DNA of 10,127 nucleotides from Lachnospiraceae bacterium (GCA_900770785.1 CAAGLJ010000240.1:1-10127); one strand, 5' to 3'. Positions 1 through 7,123 are shown, numbered from the stretch's first letter. The notes: a model not told the origin generated them from the letters alone. A program made the numbers and translations.

Positions 1-77
1 AAACTCTGAAAAAAAGAGAGATGGGACTGATTGAAAATATAAAAAAACTATTCATGGGTACACCGGCTATTTTCTAG
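1..77 (+). CDS. Possible C-terminal end of a convergent gene (partial, tentative)
   Basis: One plus-strand frame is open from the left edge to a TAG at 75-77. It gives about 24 residues ending in ENIKKLFMGTPAIF, which reads like a plausible protein tail with a basic amphipathic stretch. If real, it converges on the glycosyltransferase, and the palindrome CTAG (74-77) supplies both stop codons. Against this, an open stretch this short can occur by chance, and it lies over the T-tract side of the glycosyltransferase terminator. An ATG at 21 preceded by AGAGAG could instead begin an 18-codon ORF. No family can be recognised. Confidence 0.3.
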   Translation, partial: TLKKREMGLIENIKKLFMGTPAIF

Positions 78-92
78 CCGGTGCTATACCCA
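41..92 (-). terminator. Intrinsic terminator after the glycosyltransferase
   Basis: A perfect 9-bp stem (61-69 with 75-83, CACCGGCTA type) encloses a 5-nt loop. A further 6-bp stem (55-60 with 87-92) extends it across a 3-nt bulge. On the minus strand it is followed, after about 7 nt, by seven T (47-41) and then more T-rich sequence. The glycosyltransferase stop codon lies at the loop edge, so the stem overlaps the end of the gene. The gap before the T-tract makes it less than ideal. The plus strand has no T-tract after the stem. Confidence 0.6.
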
Positions 93-1123
93 GTTAATCG
101 TCTGAAGGCTGAACTGTTACCCTTTTTCAGTGCCTCCTTACAGGCCTGTACCTGTTCCTCCATGCCCAATACTTCATAACAGGCTGCCATTCCCTCCAAA
201 GGCTCACTGGTGGATGCCTTTAAGGACATAAGGCTCTCCGTTTCATTTGCCGCATTATGATACCAGAGAATAGCCTCCTCAAAATCCTGTTCCTTCTGAA
301 AATATTTTCCCAGCTCAACACATAATTCACTGCTGCCCTTTGTTGCTGCTCCCCTTAGACCGTACTTCAGTAAATCCTTGTGTCTGCGTGCCAGAGCCGC
401 TTCCTTACACAGTAAAGCAGTGGCCTGCTGAAAAACATCACTGTCCGCAGCATTCTCCCCACACAGCCTTTCCAGATAGGCATGAGCTTTTTCCAGATTA
501 TGCTCCTTTCCCATGAAGTATAACTCCCGTAGATAAATATCCCTCAATCTGTCGGAAATCTCCTCTCCCTTTTCCAGCATCCTCTCAAAAACCGCCAGAT
601 CACGGCTGGCATGCTCTCCCTGAGGCAGATGCGTAATGACAATATCACTGTCAAAAACCAGGGGCTGCAGCCTTACCGCCTCATGCACAGGCTCCTGCCA
701 TATGAAATTCCTCTGCCGCTTATACAGCTTGGGACGCAGCTCCCGGTCAAAATTATAAATACTGTTCTGGGAGAGCTGGTTGCCATAGTACATCTGTACA
801 ATTTCCACCTCTGGAAGCAAAGCTGCCTTCAGCATTAAAAAACGTCCTCTGTTTTCTTCATCAATCACCTCATCTGCATCCGCTGCATAAATGTATTCGC
901 AGGTGGCTTTGGAAAAAGAAAAATTCCGGGCGTCAGAGAAGCTGCCGGTCCAGGCAAAATCGTATACTTTATCCGTATATCTGCAGGCAATCTCCCTGGT
1001 TCTATCCTTCGATCCGGTATCCACGATAATCAATTCCTCATACAGCCCCTGCAGGCTATCCAGACATCTTGCCAGAACTGCTTCTTCATTTTTTACAATC
1101 ATACATACGCTGATGGTTGCCAT
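74..1123 (-). CDS. Family 2 glycosyltransferase with TPR-like C-terminal half
   Basis: This 349-residue protein is predicted to be cytosolic and to transfer a sugar from a nucleotide-sugar donor; the acceptor is unknown. The N-terminal GT-A domain begins with ISVCMIVKNEE (4-14), followed by IVDTGSKDRT (33-42) and the metal-binding DADE motif (82-85), with EPVHE at 144-148. This pattern resembles the SunS/WaaE-like branch of GT2. Residues about 190-335 are helical and TPR-like (for example the KYFQKEQDFEEAILWYHNAA region, about 273-292), suggesting protein binding or self-association. There is no signal peptide or membrane segment. I chose the ATG at 1123 because GGGAGG sits 7 nt upstream; a TTG 15 nt earlier has no such support. 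It follows dusB by 23 nt and is probably the last gene of the operon. Family assignment is firm, specific function open. Confidence 0.88.
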   Translation of the reverse strand: MATISVCMIVKNEEAVLARCLDSLQGLYEELIIVDTGSKDRTREIACRYTDKVYDFAWTGSFSDARNFSFSKATCEYIYAADADEVIDEENRGRFLMLKAALLPEVEIVQMYYGNQLSQNSIYNFDRELRPKLYKRQRNFIWQEPVHEAVRLQPLVFDSDIVITHLPQGEHASRDLAVFERMLEKGEEISDRLRDIYLRELYFMGKEHNLEKAHAYLERLCGENAADSDVFQQATALLCKEAALARRHKDLLKYGLRGAATKGSSELCVELGKYFQKEQDFEEAILWYHNAANETESLMSLKASTSEPLEGMAACYEVLGMEEQVQACKEALKKGNSSAFRRLTGYSTG

Positions 1124-1146
1124 GCTTCTTCCTCCCAAGTATGAGC

Positions 1147-2112
1147 TTATACAAATAACTGCTCTACAGCCTGCCGAAGCTCTTCCATAGTCTCCAGTTC
1201 ATTCACCTTCTGTCTCAGCTTTGCAGAATGAGGCAGTCCCACCGTATACCAGCCGATATGCTTACGCATTTCCCGAATAGCCGTATATTCTCCCTTACAC
1301 TCCACCTGCAGGCAGGCATGACGAAGTATGGTATCCCTCATCTCCGCCATAGTGGGCCTGGGCAGTACCTCTCCTGTCTCTAGCTGATGTAAAATCTCTC
1401 TGAAAATCCAGGGATTTCCTCTGGCTGCCCGGGCAATCATCACCCCATCGCAGCCGGTTTCCTTCATCATCCTCATGGCACTGGCAGCATCCGTTACGTC
1501 ACCATTACCCAGTACAGGAATGGATACTGCCTCTTTTACCCGGGCAATAATTTCCCAGTCGGCTTTGCCGGAATAGTACTGTTCTCTGGTTCTCCCATGA
1601 ATTCCAATGGCTGCCCCCCCAGCATCCTCCACAATTTTGGCAATTTCCACTGCATTGACACTATTGTCATCAAAGCCCTTTCGGATTTTTACTGTAACCG
1701 GCTTGTTAATAGCCTTCACCGTTTTTCTTACAATCTCCCCTACCAGCTCTGGATTTTTCATTAAAGCCGATCCCTCTTTATTATTTACAATCTTGGGTAC
1801 AGGGCATCCCATATTAATGTCCAGAATAGAAAAGGGCCTGTCCTCAATCTGGTGTGCCATTTCACTGATAATATCCGGATCGGAGCCAAAAAGCTGTAAG
1901 GATACTGGTGTCTCTTTCGGATGAATTTCCAGTAGCTTTTCCGTATTTTTATTTTTATACATGATGGCTTTGGCACTGACCATTTCCATGCCAATCAATC
2001 CCGCTCCCTGCTCTTTGCATAATAAACGAAAAGGCAGGTCAGTTACGCCTGCCATGGGTGCCAGGATAAGCGGATTGTCCAAAACCACATTGCCAATCGT
2101 CAATCTGGCCAT
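1147..2112 (-). CDS. dusB: tRNA-dihydrouridine synthase (DusB type)
   Basis: This 321-residue flavoenzyme reduces specific uridines in tRNA to dihydrouridine using FMN and NAD(P)H. The N-terminal TIM barrel shows LAPMAGVTDLPFR (18-30), the catalytic cysteine in INMGCP (Cys103), the TVKIRKG strand, an HGRTREQYYSG signature, and GNGDV and ARAARGNPW in the FMN phosphate region. The C-terminal helical tRNA-binding part carries REMRKHIGWYTVGLP. Length is typical for bacterial Dus proteins. The start is ATG at 2112, with GGAGG six bases upstream, inside the end of the preceding gene. The upstream stop and this start overlap as TAATG, which implies translational coupling. DusB is the best guess from the overall pattern; assignment among Dus subfamilies, and so the target uridine, is inferred. 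Confidence 0.93.
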   Translation of the reverse strand: MARLTIGNVVLDNPLILAPMAGVTDLPFRLLCKEQGAGLIGMEMVSAKAIMYKNKNTEKLLEIHPKETPVSLQLFGSDPDIISEMAHQIEDRPFSILDINMGCPVPKIVNNKEGSALMKNPELVGEIVRKTVKAINKPVTVKIRKGFDDNSVNAVEIAKIVEDAGGAAIGIHGRTREQYYSGKADWEIIARVKEAVSIPVLGNGDVTDAASAMRMMKETGCDGVMIARAARGNPWIFREILHQLETGEVLPRPTMAEMRDTILRHACLQVECKGEYTAIREMRKHIGWYTVGLPHSAKLRQKVNELETMEELRQAVEQLFV

Positions 2113-2486
2113 TATTCGCCTCCCTGCTGCTTACTTTTTTCCAATAATCCATTTACATCCTCGCCTGAAAAGACTACTCGGTAGTAAAGGCTTAAAGACT
2201 CCATCAGCTCCTGCCTCGTCTGACGAATCTTGCGAACCAGCAGACCACTGCCGATTTCATCATAGTAGAAATCATCCTCGGCAGCATCCGTCTCAATCAC
2301 CAAAGTCCCATCCGGTTCAAAAGCAAAGGTAATAATTCCTCCTACCTCTTCTGTAAACAGTACACAGATGATATGCAGCTCATCCTTTATACTATCGGGA
2401 ATTTTATTAAATTCCTGATTAAAATAATATTTTTTATCATAGGCATTTGCTCCGCAAAGCACAATTTTTTCCTCAGACATAACCAT
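2112..2486 (-). CDS. Small conserved protein, DUF6145-like
   Basis: This acidic protein of about 124 residues has no signal peptide or membrane segment. The opening EEKIVLCGANAYDKKYYFN and the later ELMESLSLYYRVVFSGE match my memory of DUF6145, a family largely restricted to Lachnospiraceae; this could not be searched here. Function is unknown. The middle is beta-rich (IICVLFTEEVGGIITFAFE), the end helical. Two starts are close: ATG at 2486 has AGAGG with 5-nt spacing, while ATG at 2480 gives the MSEEK start expected for the family but with a long 11-nt spacing. Either start overlaps the end of the biotin ligase gene (stop at 2473-2475), and the stop overlaps the dusB start by 1 nt, so both flanks suggest translational coupling within one operon. 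Confidence 0.82.
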   Translation of the reverse strand: MVMSEEKIVLCGANAYDKKYYFNQEFNKIPDSIKDELHIICVLFTEEVGGIITFAFEPDGTLVIETDAAEDDFYYDEIGSGLLVRKIRQTRQELMESLSLYYRVVFSGEDVNGLLEKSKQQGGE

Positions 2487-3258
2487 AAATTCCTCTGACA
2501 GACACTTCTCCTGCAAAAACTCGTTCTATATTGCCTTCTTTTCGCCTTACCAACAGCTCACCGGCGGCATTGATTCCCAGAGCCTCTCCTGTCCATTCTT
2601 CCTGAGCCCCCATTACCCGTACCTGTTTTCCCCGATTTACCAGGCGGTCATTATATTCCTGTCTTAATAAGGATAAGTCGGTACTCTGTAAAAAGCTCTC
2701 ATAGCATTCTTCAAAGGAGACCATTACCCTCTCAATCAGCTTTTCCCTGTCCACAGGCTTACTGCTTTCCTGCTGTAGTGAAGCTGCCATTTCAGAAATC
2801 TCGCCGGGGAACTCCTGTTGGCCGATATTGATGCCTACTCCGATAACAAGAGAATCTATTCTTCCCTCTTTCATCTCCAGCTCCGTCAAAATGCCACAGA
2901 CCTTCTTCGCCTTTAACAGAATATCGTTGGGCCATTTGATAGCAGTCTCAAGACCACATACCTCCTTAATTGCCCGATAAACAGCCAGAGCCATCACCAG
3001 AGTGAGCATGGAGACTTTTTCCAAAGCAAGGGAAGGGCGAAGGAGCAGACTCATATAAATACTGCCGCCTTCGGGCGAAAACCAGTTTCGTCCCCTCCTT
3101 CCTCTGCCGGCAGTCTGCCGCTCTGCCACCACCAGAGTACCATGACAGGCTCCTCTTACAGCCTGCCGTCTGGCCTCTTCATTGGTGGAGTCCGTCTCTT
3201 TTAAATATAACCGGTTACAGCCGGCCCATTTCGCCTTTCTCTCTCTGCCAGTCTCCAT
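2473..3258 (-). CDS. birA: Biotin-[acetyl-CoA-carboxylase] ligase, catalytic domain only
   Basis: This 261-residue enzyme activates biotin with ATP and attaches it to the carrier lysine of biotin-dependent carboxylases and decarboxylases. The substrate region begins with YLKETDSTNEEA (18-29). The biotin/AMP loop is GRGRRGR (51-57), and KWPND (108-112) holds the catalytic lysine. GVGINIG follows at 140-146, and a C-terminal SH3-like domain spans roughly 205-255. Bifunctional BirA proteins of about 320 residues carry an N-terminal helix-turn-helix; here only about 16 residues precede the catalytic domain, so this looks like a monofunctional ligase without repressor activity. The start ATG at 3258 has no clear Shine-Dalgarno sequence and lies 24 nt after the argF stop, so reinitiation or coupling is likely. 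The 3' end overlaps the next gene. Confidence 0.93.
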   Translation of the reverse strand: METGRERKAKWAGCNRLYLKETDSTNEEARRQAVRGACHGTLVVAERQTAGRGRRGRNWFSPEGGSIYMSLLLRPSLALEKVSMLTLVMALAVYRAIKEVCGLETAIKWPNDILLKAKKVCGILTELEMKEGRIDSLVIGVGINIGQQEFPGEISEMAASLQQESSKPVDREKLIERVMVSFEECYESFLQSTDLSLLRQEYNDRLVNRGKQVRVMGAQEEWTGEALGINAAGELLVRRKEGNIERVFAGEVSVRGIYGYV

Positions 3259-3282
3259 ATCCGCTTCAAAATCACTTTCTTT

Positions 3283-4278
3283 TCAGATTTTTGCACCTAA
3301 AGTGGCTGCCATTACTGCTTTAATGGTATGCATACGGTTTTCCGCTTCATCAAAAACTACAGAGGCTTTGGATTCAAAAACCTCATCCGTTACTTCCATC
3401 TCCTGAATGCCAAACTGCTTTGCCATCTTGGCACCAGTAGTGGTATTTAAGTCATGGAAGGCAGGAAGGCAGTGCATAAAGATTGCCTCCTTACCGGCAT
3501 TGTCCATTACTGCTTTATTTACCTGATAAGGCAACAATTCTCTGATTCTGGTCTCCCAAACCTCTGCCGGCTCTCCCATAGACACCCACACATCCGTATA
3601 GACTACATCCTGGCTGGCAGTAGCCTTTTTCACATCCTCTTCCAAAGTAATACTGCCTCCGGTCTTAGCTGCAATTTCCTTACAGACGGCCACCAGCTCT
3701 TCGCTGGGGAAGTAGGCCCTGGGAGAACAGGCTGTAAAGTGCATGCCCATCTTGGCACAGGTGACCATCCAGGAATTGCCCATATTAAAGCGGGCATCCC
3801 CCATGTACACCAGGCGGACTCCTTTAAGCCTGCCCAAATGCTCTTTAATCGTCAGCAAATCTGCCAGCATCTGAGTAGGATGGAATTCATCCGTCAGCCC
3901 ATTCCATACAGGCACACCTGCATACTTTGCCAGCTCCTCTACAATATCCTGACCAAATCCGCGATACTCAATACCTTCATACATTCTTCCCAGCACTCTG
4001 GCGGTATCTGCAATACTTTCCTTGGCTCCCATCTGGGAAGCAGCAGGATCCAGATAAGTGGTTCCCATTCCCAGATCATGGGCTGCCACCTCAAAGGAGC
4101 AGCGGGTTCTGGTACTGGTCTTTTCAAAAATCAGGGCAACATTTTTTCCCCTCAGAACGTCTACGGGAATCCCCTTTTTTTTCTTTTCCTTCAGGCTTGC
4201 TGCCAAATCCACCAGATAGGAAATTTCCTCCGGTGTAAAATCCAGTAACTTCAAAAAATGTCTTCCTTTCAGATCCAT
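3283..4278 (-). CDS. argF: Ornithine carbamoyltransferase
   Basis: This enzyme makes citrulline from ornithine and carbamoyl phosphate, a cytosolic step of arginine synthesis. The 331-residue protein shows the carbamoyl phosphate loop STRTR (55-59), HPTQ (133-136), the ornithine-binding region D229 with SMG (233-235), and HCLP (269-272) with the catalytic cysteine at 270. It closely resembles the E. coli ArgI/ArgF type. I chose ATG at 4278 (MDLKGRHFLK) because AAGGTGG sits 5 nt upstream and family members usually begin here; an ATG at 4299 is possible but has weaker support. The catabolic ArcB enzyme has the same motifs, but no arcA or arcC neighbour is present, so the anabolic role is favoured. 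The 98-nt gap from the SPFH gene shows no terminator, clear promoter or recognisable ARG box. It begins the argF-birA-DUF6145-dusB-glycosyltransferase run. Confidence 0.95.
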   Translation of the reverse strand: MDLKGRHFLKLLDFTPEEISYLVDLAASLKEKKKKGIPVDVLRGKNVALIFEKTSTRTRCSFEVAAHDLGMGTTYLDPAASQMGAKESIADTARVLGRMYEGIEYRGFGQDIVEELAKYAGVPVWNGLTDEFHPTQMLADLLTIKEHLGRLKGVRLVYMGDARFNMGNSWMVTCAKMGMHFTACSPRAYFPSEELVAVCKEIAAKTGGSITLEEDVKKATASQDVVYTDVWVSMGEPAEVWETRIRELLPYQVNKAVMDNAGKEAIFMHCLPAFHDLNTTTGAKMAKQFGIQEMEVTDEVFESKASVVFDEAENRMHTIKAVMAATLGAKI

Positions 4279-4376
4279 GTCTGCCACCTTCTCCCTCATC
4301 TCATCCTGTTTTTCAACCTGTCTTCTGTCCTGTTATTCCTTCTTCAAAGCCTGCTTATTACCTCTTACATCCAAAA

Positions 4377-5312
4377 TTACTGGACCTTGGTTATTACCTC
4401 TTTCGCTGCAGTTGCCAGGCTGGCAATTCCCTGCATCTCAGAAGGGATGATAATCTTGGTTGCCTTTCCGTCAGCAGCCCGTTCAAAGGCTTCCAGTCCT
4501 TTCAGGCGTAAAACGGCATCATCCATACCAACCTCTTTAATCATCCTCAAGCCCTCTGCGGTTGCCTGCTGTACCTTCAGAATAGCCTGAGCCTCACCCT
4601 CTGCCTTGCGAATCATACTCTCTTTTTCTGCCTCGGCACGTAAGATTGCTGCTTCCTTATCTGCTTCTGCTTCCAGAATAGCTGCTTCCTTCTTACCTTC
4701 TGCTACGGTAACGCTGGCCTTCTTTTCACCCTCTGCACGGGTAACCGCTTCTCTGCGCTCACGCTCTGCCTTCATCTGACGCTCCATTGCATTCTGAATC
4801 TCAGCAGGAGGGATGATATTCTTCAATTCCACTCGATTTACCTTAATTCCCCAGGGATCTGTTGCTTCGTCCAGGGATGCTCGCATCTTAGTATTAATGG
4901 TCTCTCTGGAGGTTAAGGTCTGATCCAGCTCCAGTTCACCAATAATATTACGTAGGGTAGTTGCTGTCAGATTTTCGATTGCCATAATCGGATTCTCAAC
5001 ACCATAAGCATAGAGCTTGGGATCCGTAATCTGGAAAAAGACCACCGTATCGATTCTCATGGTAACATTGTCCTTGGTAATCACCGGCTGAGGTGCGAAG
5101 TCAACTACCTGTTCCTTTAACAGCACTCTTTTTGCTACCTTATCAATAAAAGGCACTTTGAAATGGATACCTACTGACCAGGTTCCCTGATATGCCCCTA
5201 AACGTTCTACCACATAGGCCTGTGCCTGAGGTACGATCTTAATACAGGACAGCACCACCATCACTACGATCAACAAAAGTACAATAACAACAATTCCACC
5301 TACAAACTCCAT
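4377..5312 (-). CDS. SPFH/stomatin-like membrane protein (QmcA family)
   Basis: This 311-residue protein is anchored by one N-terminal hydrophobic segment (about 4-24). An SPFH/band 7 domain follows (about 26-190) with VPQAQAYVVERLG, DNVTMRIDTVVFFQI and LRNIIGELELDQTL. Residues about 175-250 form a long charged Ala/Glu/Lys coiled coil with near-repeats such as EAEADKEAAILRAEAEKE. Such proteins oligomerise in the membrane, organise microdomains and can regulate membrane proteases. The start is ATG at 5312, with AAGGAGG 5 nt upstream; a TTG 21 nt earlier is unsupported. It follows nfeD by 48 nt, and SPFH-NfeD pairing is a recurrent bacterial arrangement, so the two probably act together. It is of the QmcA/HflC-like paraslipin type rather than the longer flotillin type. 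The client is unknown. Confidence 0.93.
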   Translation of the reverse strand: MEFVGGIVVIVLLLIVVMVVLSCIKIVPQAQAYVVERLGAYQGTWSVGIHFKVPFIDKVAKRVLLKEQVVDFAPQPVITKDNVTMRIDTVVFFQITDPKLYAYGVENPIMAIENLTATTLRNIIGELELDQTLTSRETINTKMRASLDEATDPWGIKVNRVELKNIIPPAEIQNAMERQMKAERERREAVTRAEGEKKASVTVAEGKKEAAILEAEADKEAAILRAEAEKESMIRKAEGEAQAILKVQQATAEGLRMIKEVGMDDAVLRLKGLEAFERAADGKATKIIIPSEMQGIASLATAAKEVITKVQ

Positions 5313-5360
5313 ATTCTCCTCCTTACTTAACAACTGAAAACCAACTGTGCTTTCCTTCTA

Positions 5361-5798
5361 TTACAGTTTCCTTTCCTCTACCAGCAGCTTTACTCCCTGT
5401 ATTGCCTTCACCGTTACTACTGCTCCCTCGGGAATAGCCTTTCCTTCCTCCCAGGCTCTGGCGGTCCATTCCATTCCATTCAGGCTGACCTGACCAGTTC
5501 CCTGCAGATTATCAATATCCGTCAGTACAATGGCCTGCTTTCCCACCAGATCATCTACATTAGTTTTTACCCTTTCCCGATTAAAATAATTCATTGCCAG
5601 AGGGCGAGTACAAAACAGTAAGACAAGCGATACTACCAAAAAGGCAATCATCTGCACGAAAAAAGGCATACCTGCCAGAGCCAGAAATATTGCTACCAAT
5701 GCTCCTCCCGCAAACCATATGGTGGTAAGACCCATAGTGAGCAATTCGATAAGCAAAAGCAGTACCAAAGCAATCAACCAGATTGTTATAAGATTCAT
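5361..5798 (-). CDS. NfeD family membrane protein (short form)
   Basis: This 145-residue protein has two or three hydrophobic helices in the first half (about 5-20, 26-43 and 46-64). A C-terminal soluble OB-fold domain follows (about 82-141), with DDLVGKQAIVLTDI, GTGQVSLNGMEWTAR and the GAVVTVKAIQGVKLLVE ending typical of NfeD. It lacks the ClpP-like protease domain of long NfeD proteins, so it is a short NfeD1b-type partner for the adjacent SPFH protein. The start ATG at 5798 has a strong AAGGAGG upstream. It is the first gene after a clear promoter and is co-oriented with the SPFH gene. The role is inferred: membrane microdomain assembly or envelope stress tolerance. Confidence 0.9.
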   Translation of the reverse strand: MNLITIWLIALVLLLLIELLTMGLTTIWFAGGALVAIFLALAGMPFFVQMIAFLVVSLVLLFCTRPLAMNYFNRERVKTNVDDLVGKQAIVLTDIDNLQGTGQVSLNGMEWTARAWEEGKAIPEGAVVTVKAIQGVKLLVEERKL

Positions 5799-5845
5799 AG
5801 TCCTCCTCCTTTCCCAAGAGCATTTCCTTCTTTATCTTATTTAAT

Positions 5846-5874
5846 AATATACTATACATTTCCTTTCTGTTCAA
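5846..5874 (-). promoter_or_regulatory. Sigma-A-type promoter for nfeD-SPFH
   Basis: On the minus strand, TTGAAC (5874-5869) and TATATT (5851-5846) are separated by exactly 17 bp. The -10 box matches consensus at five of six positions and the -35 box at four of six. It lies just downstream of the hydrolase terminator and about 50 nt before the nfeD start codon, so it should start an independent transcript that may continue through argF. Confidence 0.72.
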
Positions 5875-5883
5875 GAAATCTGT

Positions 5884-5924
5884 AAAAGAAAAAAGAAGTC
5901 CAAATCAACTTTGAACTTCTTTTT
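5884..5924 (-). terminator. Intrinsic terminator after the SleB-type hydrolase
   Basis: The arms 5910-5924 and 5890-5904 form a 15-bp stem with a 5-nt loop. The 3' arm runs into a T-rich tract (5894-5884, broken by one C). The single imperfect position is a G-U wobble in minus-strand RNA but a C-A mismatch on the plus strand, which fits termination of leftward transcription. It starts 26 nt after the hydrolase stop codon. Confidence 0.82.
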
Positions 5925-5949
5925 CATTCAATCGATTAAATTTCCTTCT

Positions 5950-7008
5950 TTACCAGAAAACATGATCTCCGATTATCTGGCCTTCATGCTTTCCTACCCT
6001 TCTGAAATGCACTGCTCCTCCTACTGGGCTCTCTCCGTTCATGGCTGCATGGGCTGCCTGTAGACAGGAATCCGGCACTCCGCTTACTGCCAGCTCCTCT
6101 ACTCTGCCGGTAACGGCAGGGGTAAACTGACCGGATGCGTAGATAACGCCGGCAATAGTGTCGGGATAGGCCGGACTCTTAACCCGATTCATCACCACAG
6201 CTCCTACAGCCACCTGGCCTTCATAGGGCTGATTGCCTGACTCCATATAAATCAATGCTGCCAGAAGCCTGTCATCCGTCGTTCCAATGATGGAAGTTCC
6301 CTCTTCCACAATCAGCGTCTGCCGTTCCTTACGTTCTCTCTTTTCCCTTTCTTCTATTTCCTCATAGGTCTCACCATGATCGATAGTAAATTCCATAGTT
6401 ACATATTCTGCTGAAATATAACCTAAAGCACCGCCGTATTCAATAGCTACCCACTGGTCGGTAGTATATTCACTAACCGCCTCATACACCTCTCCATTTT
6501 TTACCTGACCCCAGATATCTGCCCCGGTATTGGGCTCTTTACGGATATTCAGACCGGAAGCGTGTACAGTAGCCTTATAGATGCCTACCTGCTGGGCCAT
6601 CGCCAGTGCTTCCTTTCCGAACAGAAGATAATCATTGTTGGCCCAGCCAATGAGATTACCGGACTGTATTTTAGTCCAGCCTCCCCTTCTCTCCAAAATA
6701 GTTCCTCCGCAGTCTGCATAGAGTAAGCCCACCTTCTGTGAATCCACAGAGGGTTCCTGTCTGATGTTCATGGACTCTCTGACATTAGCCATCGCCAGAC
6801 TGTATTTTTCTTCATACTCCGCTGCATACTCCGCCAGTTCTTCCTCCGTCACCAGATCGATAGAGTCCAGAACCTCTGCCGCACCTGCACTTAAATTTTC
6901 AAAAGCCCCCGCCGCTTCCACTCTGATTGTTTTTGTACCGGCTATTACAACAACCATCAGCAGAAGACCTGATATACGCAACAGGACTTCTCTGCTTTTA
7001 GTCTTCAT
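5950..7008 (-). CDS. Secreted SH3-SH3-SleB cell wall hydrolase
   Basis: This 352-residue exported protein probably cleaves peptidoglycan. An N-terminal signal or anchor segment (about 8-27) is followed by a VEA-A site that could be cut near residue 32. Two bacterial SH3 domains follow: about 73-130 (MNIRQEPS, GWTKIQ, GWANNDYL) and about 145-205 (LNIRKEPN, WVAIEYGG, GYISAEYV). A highly charged linker (211-231) leads to a Hydrolase_2/SleB domain (about 245-352) with the probable catalytic Glu256 in YMESGNQPYEGQVAVGAVVMNR and a terminal AVHFRR...GDHVFW. SleB enzymes of spore formers act as lytic transglycosylases at germination, but similar SH3-bearing proteins in gut Clostridia may serve vegetative wall turnover. 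ATG at 7008 is chosen for GGAGG 5 nt upstream; a TTG at 7020 overlaps that site. It is probably monocistronic, with its own promoter and terminator. Confidence 0.92.
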   Translation of the reverse strand: MKTKSREVLLRISGLLLMVVVIAGTKTIRVEAAGAFENLSAGAAEVLDSIDLVTEEELAEYAAEYEEKYSLAMANVRESMNIRQEPSVDSQKVGLLYADCGGTILERRGGWTKIQSGNLIGWANNDYLLFGKEALAMAQQVGIYKATVHASGLNIRKEPNTGADIWGQVKNGEVYEAVSEYTTDQWVAIEYGGALGYISAEYVTMEFTIDHGETYEEIEEREKRERKERQTLIVEEGTSIIGTTDDRLLAALIYMESGNQPYEGQVAVGAVVMNRVKSPAYPDTIAGVIYASGQFTPAVTGRVEELAVSGVPDSCLQAAHAAMNGESPVGGAVHFRRVGKHEGQIIGDHVFW

Positions 7009-7029
7009 GTAAACCTCCAAATGTTGACT

Positions 7030-7087
7030 TGTTACTAAAATAAGTCACTTTTTTACAATTTGTTACAACATTGTTAAAAAATGTTAC
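7030..7087 (-). promoter_or_regulatory. Cluster of TGTWA hexamers including a WalR-type box
   Basis: The plus strand carries TGTTAC (7061-7066), five bases, then TGTTAA (7072-7077). This matches the WalR (YycF) consensus TGTWAH-N5-TGTWAH exactly. A third TGTTAC (7082-7087) follows after four bases and another lies at 7030-7035. On the opposite strand TGTAAC and TGTAAA occur 4 nt apart (7067-7052). WalR controls wall hydrolase genes in Bacillus and relatives, so the setting fits, but WalR presence and binding here are inferred. The AT-rich background raises the chance of accidental matches. Confidence 0.4.
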
Positions 7088-7094
7088 AGACCAT

Positions 7095-7123
7095 ATCCTA
7101 GCAGAGAACCTGTTTTTTGTCAA
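7095..7123 (-). promoter_or_regulatory. Sigma-A-type promoter for the SleB-type hydrolase
   Basis: A perfect TTGACA (7123-7118) is followed after 17 bp by TAGGAT (7100-7095), four of six matches to the -10 consensus. The -35 box begins one base after the proC stop codon. The expected start near 7088 gives a leader of about 80 nt that contains the TGTWA hexamer cluster. Confidence 0.6.

Noticed and set aside
3454..4248. Long plus-strand ORF (264 codons) antisense to argF
   Set aside because: It mirrors the codon bias of argF, its translation is rich in Cys, His and Gln with no recognisable family, and argF motifs are unambiguous on the other strand.
4585..4760. Repetitive DNA in the SPFH gene
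   Set aside because: The repetition reflects a degenerate Ala/Glu/Lys coiled coil common to this family, not a DNA repeat or CRISPR-like array.
5581..5874. 97-codon minus-strand ORF overlapping the start of nfeD
   Set aside because: It lies in another frame over nfeD, which has clear membrane and OB-fold sequence and a strong ribosome binding site. The ORF start also falls inside the nfeD promoter.
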